DNA from: an uncultured delta proteobacterium
GTDB taxonomy: Bacteria; Myxococcota_A; UBA9160; JAFDET01
Direction of reading: 5' to 3'
DNA length: 55,111 nt
NCBI GenBank assembly: GCA_947259215.1
Contig: CAMYLJ010000031.1
Coordinates: 1-55,111 of the forward strand
Shown here: positions 25,827-35,000 of the stretch, piece after piece
How the letters are laid out: each line of letters starts with the position of its first letter
Position numbering within the stretch: the first letter of the stretch is position 1
Notes under the pieces: generated by a model
The model's input: the letters and a program-made list of their open reading frames with translations, nothing else
Database searches by the model: none
What the model was told of the DNA's origin: nothing
Made by a program: the position numbers and the translations under genes

Positions 25827-26675
25827 CTATCCGATCACCGGAAGACGCCGGCGGCTTGCGAGCTGATCCAACATGTCCTGCATGTCATCGACGATCGCGC
25901 CGTAGGCGCGGCGCAATGCGTGCGGGTCGCGGTGGAGTCCGCTGTCGGCGCGGAATTGGAGGGGCTTGCCCACCTTGTAGGAGATCTTGGCGGGCAGCGG
26001 CAGAAACGGCCAGTGACCGACCCAGAGGCCCCACGGCAGGCCGATGGTGATCGGAACCGTCTTCATGCGCAGGAGCCGGTCGAGGCCGCTCCAGCGGGCG
26101 AGCGCCCGGCTCGAGTGGATCGTGAAGGCCGTCTCGTGACCGCCTGCGTTCACCACGGGCACGACGGGCACGCCGTAGCGCATGGCCAGCTCGATGAATC
26201 CCGTGCGGCCGAAGAGATCGATCCGATTGCGCCGCCAGAAGCTCCGGAAGCAGTCGAGGTCGCCGCCCGGAAACAGGAGGAGGGTACCGCCCCGCTCGAG
26301 CACCTTCTCGGCGTTCTCTCGAGTGGCCCGCAGCGCCCCGATCCGGATCATGAAGTTCCGCAGATACGGCACCCGGAAGATCGTGTCGTGCACCAGCGCG
26401 TAGGCGGGCCGCTCCGTCCCCAGGAGCGCCCAGTAGTGGGAGAGCATGATCCAGCAGTCGGGCAGCATCGGACCGCCGCTGTGGTTCGAGACCACCATCA
26501 CCGGGCCCTCTCTGGGGATGTGCTCGACTCCCTCGTACTCGGAGCGGAAGTACCAGGTGCGAAGCGCCTGCATGCCCGGGATCGCGTAGCGGTGGATGAA
26601 ATCGACGTCCCGCATGTCCGGGTCGTCGGGATCGAGATCATGGGAGAGGATTTCCAGGAACTCGCTCATGCTCAC
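25827..26675 (-). CDS. Lysophospholipid/glycerolipid acyltransferase (LPLAT superfamily), 282 aa
   Basis: The PlsC-like core is visible. The His of VVSNHSGGPMLPD is the catalytic base, with Asp seven residues after it rather than the usual four. A later motif, LLLFPGGDLDCFRSFWRRN, replaces the FPEG block and resembles TMEM68/DGAT2-like LPLATs. GVPVVPVVNAGGHET follows. It transfers an acyl chain to a glycerol- or lysophospholipid acceptor at the inner membrane. It is the first gene of a two-gene operon with the patatin phospholipase, pairing deacylation with reacylation. The start is at 26675 (an in-frame ATG two codons later is equally possible). Confidence 0.85.
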   Translation of the reverse strand: MSMSEFLEILSHDLDPDDPDMRDVDFIHRYAIPGMQALRTWYFRSEYEGVEHIPREGPVMVVSNHSGGPMLPDCWIMLSHYWALLGTERPAYALVHDTIFRVPYLRNFMIRIGALRATRENAEKVLERGGTLLLFPGGDLDCFRSFWRRNRIDLFGRTGFIELAMRYGVPVVPVVNAGGHETAFTIHSSRALARWSGLDRLLRMKTVPITIGLPWGLWVGHWPFLPLPAKISYKVGKPLQFRADSGLHRDPHALRRAYGAIVDDMQDMLDQLASRRRLPVIG

Positions 26676-26698
26676 CCCGGAGCCCCGTGTTCCCTCGA

Positions 26699-26704
26699 AT
26701 TATA
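26699..26704 (-). promoter_or_regulatory. Possible -10 element for the acyltransferase-patatin operon
   Basis: On the minus strand the sequence reads TATAAT, a perfect consensus hexamer, 24 bp upstream of the acyltransferase ATG in otherwise GC-rich DNA. No good -35 is seen at 16-18 bp. It lies in the 212-bp divergent gap to the DevB-like gene, which otherwise shows nothing I recognise. Confidence 0.4.
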
Positions 26705-26887
26705 ACGGCCGTCCGCGCGGGCTGCGCGGGCAGCGTGGCGACTGTCGTCCTGCCGACACTTGAGAGACGCCGTGTCTCCACGGTCCCTGGCGCGCGCGGC
26801 CGCGAGTGGCACATTCCCGCTCCGCCGAAGTGCACAGGAGAGTGAGCGGCGCCGGACTCCGGACGCGCGCGGATCGGGGGAGACTCA

Positions 26888-27736
26888 GTGCAGGTTCGCG
26901 TCGCGGCAGCGGGGTGGGCGAGCTTCCTGGCTCTGGGCATCGCGTGTGGCGCGGTGGAGGCGGTGGTCGGCGACGCCGAGCCCGAGACGGCGCCCGCCCG
27001 CTCCGTGGCGGCGCCGGCCCCGGCCCGCGGGCCGATCACGGCCCTCGGGCGCATCGAGCCGAAGGACGGGCTCATCCAGGTCGCTGGGCCCTCCCAGCCC
27101 TCGGTGGTGGTCTCCGAACTCCTGGTCGCCAAGGGCGATCGGGTCCGCCACGGACAGATCGTCGCCCACCTGGACACCACGGAGATCCACCACGCGCAGG
27201 TCGAGCGCCTGGAGGCCGAGCTCGCCCAGGCGCAGGCCGACCTGGCGCGCAACGTGAGGCTCCATCTCGGAAAGGTCGTGTCGGAGGCGAAGCTCGACTC
27301 CTGGCAGCTCAAGGTCCGCGTGCTGGCCGCGGATCTGCGCCGGGCGCGGGCCGAGCTGGCGCGGTCGCAGGTCCGCGCTCCGATCGACGGTCAGGTGGTC
27401 GACATCCATGCCTACCCCGGCGAGCGCGTCGGCCTGGACGGGATCGTGGAGCTCGCCCGGACCGACGAGATCTATGCCATCGCCGAGGTCTACGAGACGG
27501 AGATCGGCCGGGTGAAGCCGGGCCAGCGCGCCAGCGTAGCCAGCGCCGCGCTGCCGGAGCCGCTCCTGGGACGGGTCGAGTGGATCAAGCCCAAGGTCGG
27601 GAAGCTGGACGTCCTGGGCACCGACCCCGCAGCCAAGACCGACGCGCGGGTGGTCGAGGTGGAGATCCGGCTGGACGATGGGGATGCGGCAGCGGCGCTG
27701 ACCAACCTGCAGGTGGAAGTGACGATCGCTCCCTGA
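26888..27736 (+). CDS. devB: DevB-like membrane-fusion (HlyD-type) protein, 282 aa
   Basis: The periplasmic adaptor of a DevBCA-type exporter. It starts at a GTG at 26888 behind GGGGGAGA. One N-terminal hydrophobic segment anchors it. Then come the barrel-sandwich half-motifs VVVSELLVAKGDRVRHGQIV and SQVRAPIDGQVVDIHAYPGE, separated by a helical hairpin that is short compared with tripartite pumps. The C-terminus TNLQVEVTIAP is typical of DevB proteins. It is followed at once by devC and devA. In cyanobacteria the family exports glycolipids; here the cargo is unknown, but the lipid genes next door suggest a lipid or wax-like substrate. Confidence 0.85.
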   Translation: MQVRVAAAGWASFLALGIACGAVEAVVGDAEPETAPARSVAAPAPARGPITALGRIEPKDGLIQVAGPSQPSVVVSELLVAKGDRVRHGQIVAHLDTTEIHHAQVERLEAELAQAQADLARNVRLHLGKVVSEAKLDSWQLKVRVLAADLRRARAELARSQVRAPIDGQVVDIHAYPGERVGLDGIVELARTDEIYAIAEVYETEIGRVKPGQRASVASAALPEPLLGRVEWIKPKVGKLDVLGTDPAAKTDARVVEVEIRLDDGDAAAALTNLQVEVTIAP

Positions 27737-27754
27737 GCCGTGCGAGGCTTCAGC

Positions 27755-28906
27755 ATGTTTCGGATGCACCTCGGCTGGCTCCAGCTCAAGAAGGAGAAGC
27801 TGCGTTCCGCCGTGGCCGTGGCCGGGGTCTGCTTCGCGGTCGGCCTCATCCTGATGCAGCTCGGCTTCCAGGCAGCGCTGTTCGCCAGCTCCGTGCGCTA
27901 CCACGAGGCCATGCAGTACGACATCGCGCTGGTGAGCCCCGAGACGTCCTACATCGCCGAACCGCGCCCCTTCCCGGAGCGCCGCCTCCAGCAGACGCGG
28001 GGCCACGAGGGCGTGGAGGACGTGGCGGCCGTCTACGCGCAGCCCGCGCTGTGGAAGAACCCCTGGACGAGCCAGACCCGGCGCATCTTCGCGATCGGCT
28101 TCGATCCCGTGGATCGGGTCTTCGAGCCGGGTGCTCTCGGCGGCGACCTCCGGAGCATCCGCCTCCGCGACGCGGTCCTGTTCGATTCGGCGTCGCGGCC
28201 GGAGTACGGACCCGTCGCCGAACACCATCGGCGTGGCGAGCCCGTGGCGGTGGAGGTGAACAACCGGAGCATCCGCGTCGCCGGCCTGTTCCGGATGGGC
28301 ACCTCCTTCGGCATCGATGGCGCCATCGTCACCAGCGACATGAACTTCCTGCGGCTCTTCCCCGCGCGCCAGCGGGGGCTGATCGACCTGGGGCTGATCC
28401 GACTCACGCCCGGCGCGGATCCCGCGGAAGTGCGCGATCAGCTCCGCCGGCGGCTGCCCGGCGACGTGCTGGTGCTCACCAAAGCGGACTACATCCTGCG
28501 GGAGCAGGAGTACTGGGCGGCCAGCACGCCCATCGGCTACGTCTTTGGCTTCGGCGTGATCATCGGCCTGGTCGTGGGCTCGATCATCGTCTACCAGATC
28601 CTCTTCTCGGACGTGTCCGATCACCTCGCCGAGTACGCGACGCTGAAGGCGATGGGCTACTCGAACCGCGCGCTCTCCGGCGTCGTGATCGAGCAGGCGA
28701 TCATCCTGGCGGTGATGGGATTCGTCCCGGGCGTGTTGCTGTGCATCTGGCTCTATCACACCGTGGGAGCCGCCACCTTGCTGCCGATGGGCATGACCGG
28801 TACCCGTCTCGCCGGGGTCCTCGGGCTCACGATCCTCATGTGCTGCATCTCGGGAGTCATGGCCCTGCGCAAGGTCCGCTCCGCAGACCCTGCGGAGGTC
28901 TTCTGA
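27755..28906 (+). CDS. devC: DevC-like ABC permease (MacB/FtsX type), 383 aa
   Basis: An inner-membrane permease. The N-terminal helix AVAGVCFAVGLILMQLGFQA is followed by a large periplasmic MacB-like domain, then three TM segments (VFGFGVIIGLVVGSIIVYQI; ILAVMGFVPGVLLCIWLY; LAGVLGLTILMCCISGVMAL) and the end KVRSADPAEVF, the standard FtsX/DevC pattern. I chose the ATG at 27755, which has GAGG eight bases upstream; the GTG at 27740 is in frame but has no ribosome site. The stop overlaps the devA start (TGATG). Confidence 0.9.
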   Translation: MFRMHLGWLQLKKEKLRSAVAVAGVCFAVGLILMQLGFQAALFASSVRYHEAMQYDIALVSPETSYIAEPRPFPERRLQQTRGHEGVEDVAAVYAQPALWKNPWTSQTRRIFAIGFDPVDRVFEPGALGGDLRSIRLRDAVLFDSASRPEYGPVAEHHRRGEPVAVEVNNRSIRVAGLFRMGTSFGIDGAIVTSDMNFLRLFPARQRGLIDLGLIRLTPGADPAEVRDQLRRRLPGDVLVLTKADYILREQEYWAASTPIGYVFGFGVIIGLVVGSIIVYQILFSDVSDHLAEYATLKAMGYSNRALSGVVIEQAIILAVMGFVPGVLLCIWLYHTVGAATLLPMGMTGTRLAGVLGLTILMCCISGVMALRKVRSADPAEVF

Positions 28907-30237
28907 TGGACGCAGCGCCCATCGTCCTCGAGGGAGTGAGCCACAGCTTCGGCCGCGGCACGCTCCGCCGGGAGGTGCTCTCCGACGTCAGCGTCGAGAT
29001 CCGCCCCGGAGAGCTCGTGATCGTGGCGGGTCCCTCGGGCTCCGGCAAGACCACCTTGCTGACCTTGATCGGCGCCCTGCGCTCGGTCCAGGCGGGCAGC
29101 CTGCGGGTGCTGGGCCGGGAGCTGCGGGGTGCGGACGCCGGCACCCTCGAGGCCGTGCGCCAGGACGTCGGCTACATCTTCCAGGCCCACAATCTGCTCG
29201 AGGCGCTGACGGCGTCCCAGAACGTGCAGCTCTCCGTCTTGCTGGACGGGAATCCCTCGCGCGCGGAGTGTCGCCACCAGGCGGACGCAGCGCTCGAGGC
29301 GGTCGGCCTCGGCGATCGCCTGGACAGCTTTCCGAGCGAGCTCTCCGGCGGTCAGCGCCAGCGTGTGGCGGTGGCCCGGGCACTGGCCGGGAAGCCCCGC
29401 ATCGTGCTGGCCGACGAGCCGACGGCCGCGCTGGACAAGAAGACCGGCAGGGACGTCGTGGAGCTCATGCGCCGCCTGGCCAAGCAGCAGGGCGTGAGCG
29501 TCCTGCTGGTCACTCACGACAATCGGATCCTCGACGTGGCGGATCGGATCCTCCACCTGGAGGACGGCCGGCTGCATTCGCTCACACGAGCGGTCATGGC
29601 CAGTACGCAGCAGATGATGAGCCTGCTCGCGCAGAGCAATCTCAAGGGCGAGTTGAGGCGCAGCGTGTCTGGCATGCACGCGGCGCAGTTCGTCGAGCTG
29701 TTGGAGCAGGTGACGGCAGAGGCACAGGAGTTCGTGCGCGTCGGCGAGATGAGCCGCGACCTGGCCTTCGGCAGCATGCTCGAGCAGACGCTCGAGGCCT
29801 TCACCTTCAAGCTCGCGGACATCCTCGGCGCGGAGCGGGCTTCGCTCTTCATGGTCGACGAGGAGCGGGGCGAGCTGTGGATCAAGGTGGCGCGGGGAGA
29901 GGCCGTGCGCCTCGTCGATTTCCGCATGCCGATCCAGGTCGGAATCGCGGGGCACGTTGCGACCACGGGCAAGAGCGTGCGCGTCGACGACGCCTACCTG
30001 GATCCGCGCTTCAACCCACAGGTCGATCAGAAGACGGGCTTTCGGACCCGGTCCATCCTGTGCGTCCCGATCCGGGATTCAAAGGGACACGTCTTCGCTG
30101 TCGCCGAATTGCTCAACCGACGCGATGGCCAGCCCTTCAGCGAGGACGACGAGGTGCGCTTTCAGCAGCTCATCGACTCGCTCGGCGTCATTCTCCGCGC
30201 GTGGTGGGAGATGAGCCGCCTGCAGCGACGGAGCTGA
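28906..30237 (+). CDS. devA: DevA-like ABC ATPase fused to a GAF domain, 443 aa
   Basis: Residues 1-225 are a complete ABC ATPase: Walker A GPSGSGKTTLL, Q-loop YIFQAHN, signature LSGGQRQRVAVARAL, Walker B IVLADEPTAALD and switch His in LLVTHDN. Instead of ending there, the protein continues ~200 residues through a helical linker (LEQVTAEAQEFVRVGEMSRD) into a GAF domain: LFMVDEERGELWIKVA, IPMQVGIAG-like IQVGIAGHVATTGKSVRVDD and SILCVPIRDSKGHVFAVAEL. GAF domains bind small ligands such as cyclic nucleotides. This fusion suggests ligand control of export and is unlike the ~230-residue DevA norm. It ends 28 bp before the first integrase-end relic. Confidence 0.92.
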   Translation: MDAAPIVLEGVSHSFGRGTLRREVLSDVSVEIRPGELVIVAGPSGSGKTTLLTLIGALRSVQAGSLRVLGRELRGADAGTLEAVRQDVGYIFQAHNLLEALTASQNVQLSVLLDGNPSRAECRHQADAALEAVGLGDRLDSFPSELSGGQRQRVAVARALAGKPRIVLADEPTAALDKKTGRDVVELMRRLAKQQGVSVLLVTHDNRILDVADRILHLEDGRLHSLTRAVMASTQQMMSLLAQSNLKGELRRSVSGMHAAQFVELLEQVTAEAQEFVRVGEMSRDLAFGSMLEQTLEAFTFKLADILGAERASLFMVDEERGELWIKVARGEAVRLVDFRMPIQVGIAGHVATTGKSVRVDDAYLDPRFNPQVDQKTGFRTRSILCVPIRDSKGHVFAVAELLNRRDGQPFSEDDEVRFQQLIDSLGVILRAWWEMSRLQRRS

Positions 30238-30261
30238 GGCCGCGGAAGAGGCGATGAGCCG

Positions 30262-30482
30262 GATCGTCCGGCTGGCGCTCAGGCGCCCCGCTTTCGTTCC
30301 CGGGTCGTCCCCCGGCCGATTCCGGGAGTCGCGAGCCTTTGAAACCGCGCGGAAATCGGGCGTCCCCAACGGGATTCGAACCCGGCCGCAAGAAGCGTAA
30401 CTCCCCGAAATGCAAACAATCCGCCGACTGAATCCTTGTCCCCAACGTGTCTCCAGGATCACCGAGCTCGCGGACGTCCCTT
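30262..30482 (+). pseudogene. Integrase 3' end relic with tRNA-like attachment core (copy 1)
   Basis: The frame across 30303-30431 gives RASPTGFEPGRKKRNSP and ends at a TGA at 30429, matching the C-terminus of the integrases at 37075 and 52454. A 28-bp core (30358-30385), starting GGGCGTCCCCAACGGG, is identical in all three copies; read on the minus strand it is a tRNA T-arm/acceptor end. Pairs of TTGTCCC-like 8-mers flank it: 30294 and 30305 on the left (degenerate), 30436 and 30447 on the right. Homology to copy 3 continues to about 30482. No integrase body is left upstream; the DevA-GAF gene ends at 30237. Confidence 0.85.
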
Positions 30483-30510
30483 CCCGCGCCAAAGGGGGCG
30501 AACGCTAGGT

Positions 30511-31923
30511 CTAGTTGCAGGACAGGCCGCTGGGCTCGGTGGCGTCGACGATGTTCCGCCGGCACGCCTCCCGCTGGCTGTCGCTGATCCCCTGGACCTC
30601 CACCTGGGGCGCCGGCGCGGGCGGGTTGAACTGGCAGGCGATGTCCTCCGTGAACTCGGCGGCGAAGGCGGAGCAGTCCGCGCTATCGCTGCCGCAGTCC
30701 GCGCCGTCGATGCGCTCCCCGCGCAGGGCCGTTAGGGGCTTCTGTGCGATGCGGGTGTCGATACAGGCCAGGCCGGTGTAGGTGGGGTCGTCTTCGAGAA
30801 GCAGGAGGAGCCCCTGGACCTCCGTCAGTGCGAAGCAGGGGCAGTGGCAGGCGTCGCCCACGCCGTTGCCGTCGGCGTCCTCCTGACCCGGGTTGGCGTC
30901 GAGGGGACAGTTGTCGCAGACGTCGCCGACGCCGTCTTGGTCCGCGTCCCCCTGCTCCGGGTTGGGATCGTCCCAGCAGTTGTCGTCGGCGTCCGGAACG
31001 CCGTCCACGTCGGCGTCCGGGATCTCGCAGGGGAGGTCCGCACCACCCGTCCGGCGCGCGAAGAGATCGGCGAGGCGCGCGCAGGCGCGGGGTGAGCCGC
31101 GCGGAGCCTCCGAGTCGCATTCCAGGGCTTCGCAGTAGGACGTGCAGAGCGCGCGGGCGCTGCCCTCGAGGCCAGCCTCCGCGCAGACGCCGGCGGGGCC
31201 GCGTTCCCAGGCGACGACGAGGACGGGGCGCTCGGACTCGTCGTCGCTCTCCCGGGATCCGAAGCCGCGCACGCTCCGGCGCGCGCTCTCGTCTCCCAGG
31301 AAGATCCATCCGAAGTTGCTGGACGGCGCATCGAGCCAGGCCTGGACATCGGCCACCAGGCCCGGCGTGGAGGGCCAGGTGTACGACCCCGTCGAACCGA
31401 CGTCGCGGGCCGCGCTCGGCGTGGCGGCGAAGTCTCCCCCATGGGTCGTCCAGAAGGCGTCGTCGTAGAAGGTGTGGAGCCAGGTCGCGTCCCCCGGCTC
31501 GGGCTCGGCACCCCGTCCGCCCAAGGCGAAGGAGTCGCCCTCGCCCCAGTCGGCCAGCAGCCGGTGCGCCCGCACGGCCACGGACGCGACGCCATCCGGG
31601 GGGACATCGGTGACCTCGAGGTTCAGCCAGGCTCCCGTGACGGTCGCTCCCCGAGGAACCGCGGCGGCTATGTCGAAGGCGAGCAGCGCCCGCCGCACGG
31701 AGTTCGCCCCCTCGCCGGTGCGCCCCGCGCGCAGGACGGGGCCCGCGCCGTTGCTGCGCAGCTCCGGGGCTTCGTCACGCTCGATGAGCGTGTTGTCCCG
31801 GAGGGGCGGGACGACGGCCATCTCCGCCCGGGCCGTCGGTTCGACGACGATGTGGAGACCACCCCACCACAGCACGAACGCCGCAACCGCCCGAAGCCGG
31901 AGTCGCCCGGTTAGCGCTCTCAT
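30511..31923 (-). CDS. Secreted DNRLRE-domain protein with thrombospondin type-3 Ca2+ repeats, 470 aa
   Basis: The N-terminal signal segment ends near AEPTARAE-like residues ~30. Residues ~40-230 form a DNRLRE beta-sandwich: DNTLIERDEAPE, ALLAFDIAAAVPRG, HRLLADWGEGDS, then a Trp-rich WLDAPSSNFGWIFLGDE. A Cys-rich linker is followed by thrombospondin type-3 Asp repeats, DADVDGVPDADDNCWDD and DADQDGVGDVCDNCPLD, which bind Ca2+. The remaining Cys-rich tail is of unknown fold. It is extracellular and possibly carbohydrate-binding, as other DNRLRE modules are. It is divergent from a second DNRLRE protein at 32019 across a 95-bp gap with a perfect inverted repeat. Confidence 0.82.
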   Translation of the reverse strand: MRALTGRLRLRAVAAFVLWWGGLHIVVEPTARAEMAVVPPLRDNTLIERDEAPELRSNGAGPVLRAGRTGEGANSVRRALLAFDIAAAVPRGATVTGAWLNLEVTDVPPDGVASVAVRAHRLLADWGEGDSFALGGRGAEPEPGDATWLHTFYDDAFWTTHGGDFAATPSAARDVGSTGSYTWPSTPGLVADVQAWLDAPSSNFGWIFLGDESARRSVRGFGSRESDDESERPVLVVAWERGPAGVCAEAGLEGSARALCTSYCEALECDSEAPRGSPRACARLADLFARRTGGADLPCEIPDADVDGVPDADDNCWDDPNPEQGDADQDGVGDVCDNCPLDANPGQEDADGNGVGDACHCPCFALTEVQGLLLLLEDDPTYTGLACIDTRIAQKPLTALRGERIDGADCGSDSADCSAFAAEFTEDIACQFNPPAPAPQVEVQGISDSQREACRRNIVDATEPSGLSCN

Positions 31924-31951
31924 TCCGAGACCCTATCGGGCATGAGACGCC

Positions 31952-31979
31952 ACAGTCTGTCTCCCAGGCGACAGACTGT
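31952..31979. promoter_or_regulatory. Perfect 10-bp inverted repeat between two divergent DNRLRE genes
   Basis: ACAGTCTGTC (31952-31961) and GACAGACTGT (31970-31979) with an 8-bp spacer, in the centre of the 95-bp divergent gap. The arms match without a mismatch and no T-tract follows. Because both genes start outward from it, a shared operator is likelier than a terminator. Confidence 0.6.
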
Positions 31980-32018
31980 TGAACGAAAATCCGCTTAGAT
32001 CCGACAGGAGGGTGTTCT

Positions 32019-35000
32019 ATGTCCGCCCGCTCGGTCGCCGTCGCGGCTCGCTTCTCTCTCCTTTGCCTCGCCCTCTCGGCCCCGCTTGCCAGCGCCGACG
32101 TCGTCAGCATCGCGGCCAGCAAGGACAACACCCTCATCGAAGAAGACGCCGCGAAGAGCAACGGCGCGGGGGACTACTTCTTCGCCGGCGCCACCAAGGA
32201 CGCCTTTGTGCGGCGTGGCCTGATCGCCTTCGACCTAGGCTCGATCCCGGCTGGCTCGCAGATCAACAGCGTCACCCTCAACCTCTACATGTCGCGGACG
32301 CGCTCCCAGAACGAGACCGTGGCGTTGCACCGTGTGACCTCCGACTGGGGCGAGGGCACCTCCCACGCCAGCGGCGAAGAGGGGGCCGGCGACAGCGCCA
32401 CGGACGGCGATGCGACCTGGCTCTACACCTTCTACGACTCGAACGACCCGCCCAACTCGCCGGCCTGGTCGACCCCGGGCGCCGACTTCGAGCCGACGCC
32501 CAGCGCGACCGCCGCGGTCGGCAACCAGAACGGCTTCTACTCCTGGTCCTCGGGCGGGATGGTGCTCGACGTGCAGGACTGGCTCGACGGGACCCTCCCG
32601 AACTACGGCTGGATCGTCATCGGCAACGAGGTGGACACGCGCGTCGTCAAACGCTTCGACAGCCGCACGAACAACGACGCCAACCGGCGCCCGGAGCTGG
32701 TGGTCGACTTCACGCCGCCCGCGGCCACCGGCGCCTGCTGCGCTGCGGACGGGACCTGCGGCGTCGTCCTCGACCCGGGCACGTCCTGCGGCGGCAGCTA
32801 CCAGGGCACCGGCACCGTGTGCAGCCCCAACCCCTGCCCCCAGCCGACCGGCGCCTGCTGCCTGCCCACGCCGACGGCGAGCTGCCAGGAGGAGGTGGAG
32901 GAGGACTGCACCGTCCTGGGCGGCACCTTCCAGGGCGATCTCACCACCTGCGCAGCCAGCATGTGCCCCGTGGTCCTGACGCCGTTCCTGGACCCGCTGC
33001 CGCTCCCGGCGGTGGCGCAGCCCACGAGCGGCACGTCCGGAGGCGCCGCCTCCTACGACATGTCCATGGCCGAGACGCAGCAGCAGCTGCACTCGCAGCT
33101 CGCGGGCGCCACCACGGTCTGGGGCTACGACGACGGCAGCGGCGGCGGACCGAGCTATCCCGGGCCCACCATCGAGGCGCGCGTCGGCGAGCCCGTCACG
33201 GTCGCCTGGATCAACGACCTGCGCGACACGAGCGTCGGGGCTCCGCCCCACCCCCTGCGCATCTCGCACTACCTGAACGTGGACCTCTGCCCCCACGGCG
33301 CAACGCAGAACGCCGACGCGCGCACGGTGGTGCACCTGCACGGCGCCCACGTATCGGCGGCCTTCGACGGCTACCCCGAGTCCACGTTCCCGCCGGGACA
33401 GCAGGCGATCTATCAGTACCCGAACTGGCAGCTTCCGGCGACGCTCTGGTACCACGACCACGCCCTCGGCATCACGCGGCTGAACGTCATGATGGGCCTG
33501 GCCGGCTTCTGGCTCCTGCGGGACGCCTACGAGGAGTCCCTGGGGCTGCCCTCGGGCGAGTTCGAGATCCCGCTCGCCATCCAGGACCGCACCTTCAACC
33601 CCGACGGAACGCTCTACTACCCGCCCGCCTGGCAGGACACCTTCTTCGGCGACACGGTGCTGGTGAACGGAAAGGTCTGGCCCTACCTGAACGTGAAGCA
33701 GGGCAAGTACCGCTTCCGCCTCCTGGGCGGCTCGGGCTCGCGCACCTATCGGCTCAGTCTCTCCAGCGGCGCGCCCTTCGACGTGATCGGCATGGAGGGC
33801 GGCCTGCTGACCGCCCCGGTGTCGCTGAACGAGATAACCCTCGGCCCCGGGGAGCGGGCCGACGTGGTGGTGGACTTCGCGCCCTACGCCCCCGGCACGG
33901 AGATCCTGCTGGTCAACGACGCGCCGGCGCCCTTCCCGGGCAACCCGGGGGTGGGAGTCATCCCCGACGTCATCAAGTTCATCGTGACCGCCCAGGCGGG
34001 GCACACCGCTCCGCTGCCGGCCACCCTGCGGCCCATGGAGGTCCTCGACGAGCTGGACGCCACGCAGTTCCGCGAGTTCCACCTGGAGAAGCAGAACCTG
34101 ACGGCGTCCTGCAGCGATTTCGAGTGGTTGATCCGGTCCATCGGCCCGGGCGGAACGATCCTGGGCCAGCACTGGAATGACATCTCAGAGCTTCCGGAGC
34201 TGGAGGAGACAGAGGTCTGGAAGTTCGTCAACAAGTCCGGCATGACGCACCCCATGCACATGCACCTGGTAATGTTCCAGGTCCTCGACCGGCAGCCGTT
34301 CGAGATCATCGGCGGCAACATCACCCCCATCGGGAGCCCCGTTCCGCCCCCGCCCCACGAGGCCGGCTGGAAGGACACGGTGCAGGTGGGGCCGAACGAG
34401 ATCGTGCGGGTGATCGCCCGCTTCGAGAACTACACGGGCAAGTTCGCCTACCACTGCCACATCCTCGAGCACGAGGACCACGAGATGATGCGTCAGTTCG
34501 AGGCCGTCGCGACGACGCCGGCCTGCGGGGACGGCGCGGACAACGACGGCGACGGGCTGACGGACTTCGCCGGCGGCGACCCCGGCTGCGACGCCGCGAC
34601 GGATCTGGGCGAGCACGCACCGCATCTGGACTGTGACGACGGGATCGACAACGACGGCGACGGCTTGGCCGACGCCGCGGCCGACCCGGGCTGCACCGGC
34701 CCCGCGGACCCGGCCGAGGACGACCCGGACATTCAGGTGCCCGCGCTCGTGGACTTCGGACCGGTGGCCGTGGGCAGCACCCTCACCCTGGACGTCGAGG
34801 TCCAGAACGTCGGCACCGCCACCCTGGTGATCGACCGGATCTCCTCGACCAACTCCGCCTTCCTGCCGCTGAAGAACCTCATCACGGTGGCCTTCGTGGG
34901 TCTGCTGCTCCTCGTGCGGCCGGCCTTCGGAGGCTGGCGCCGTCCCCTCCTCGACGGCCTGGCTGCCGCCTTGGTGCTGGGCGCAGTGCTCCTCGCCCCC

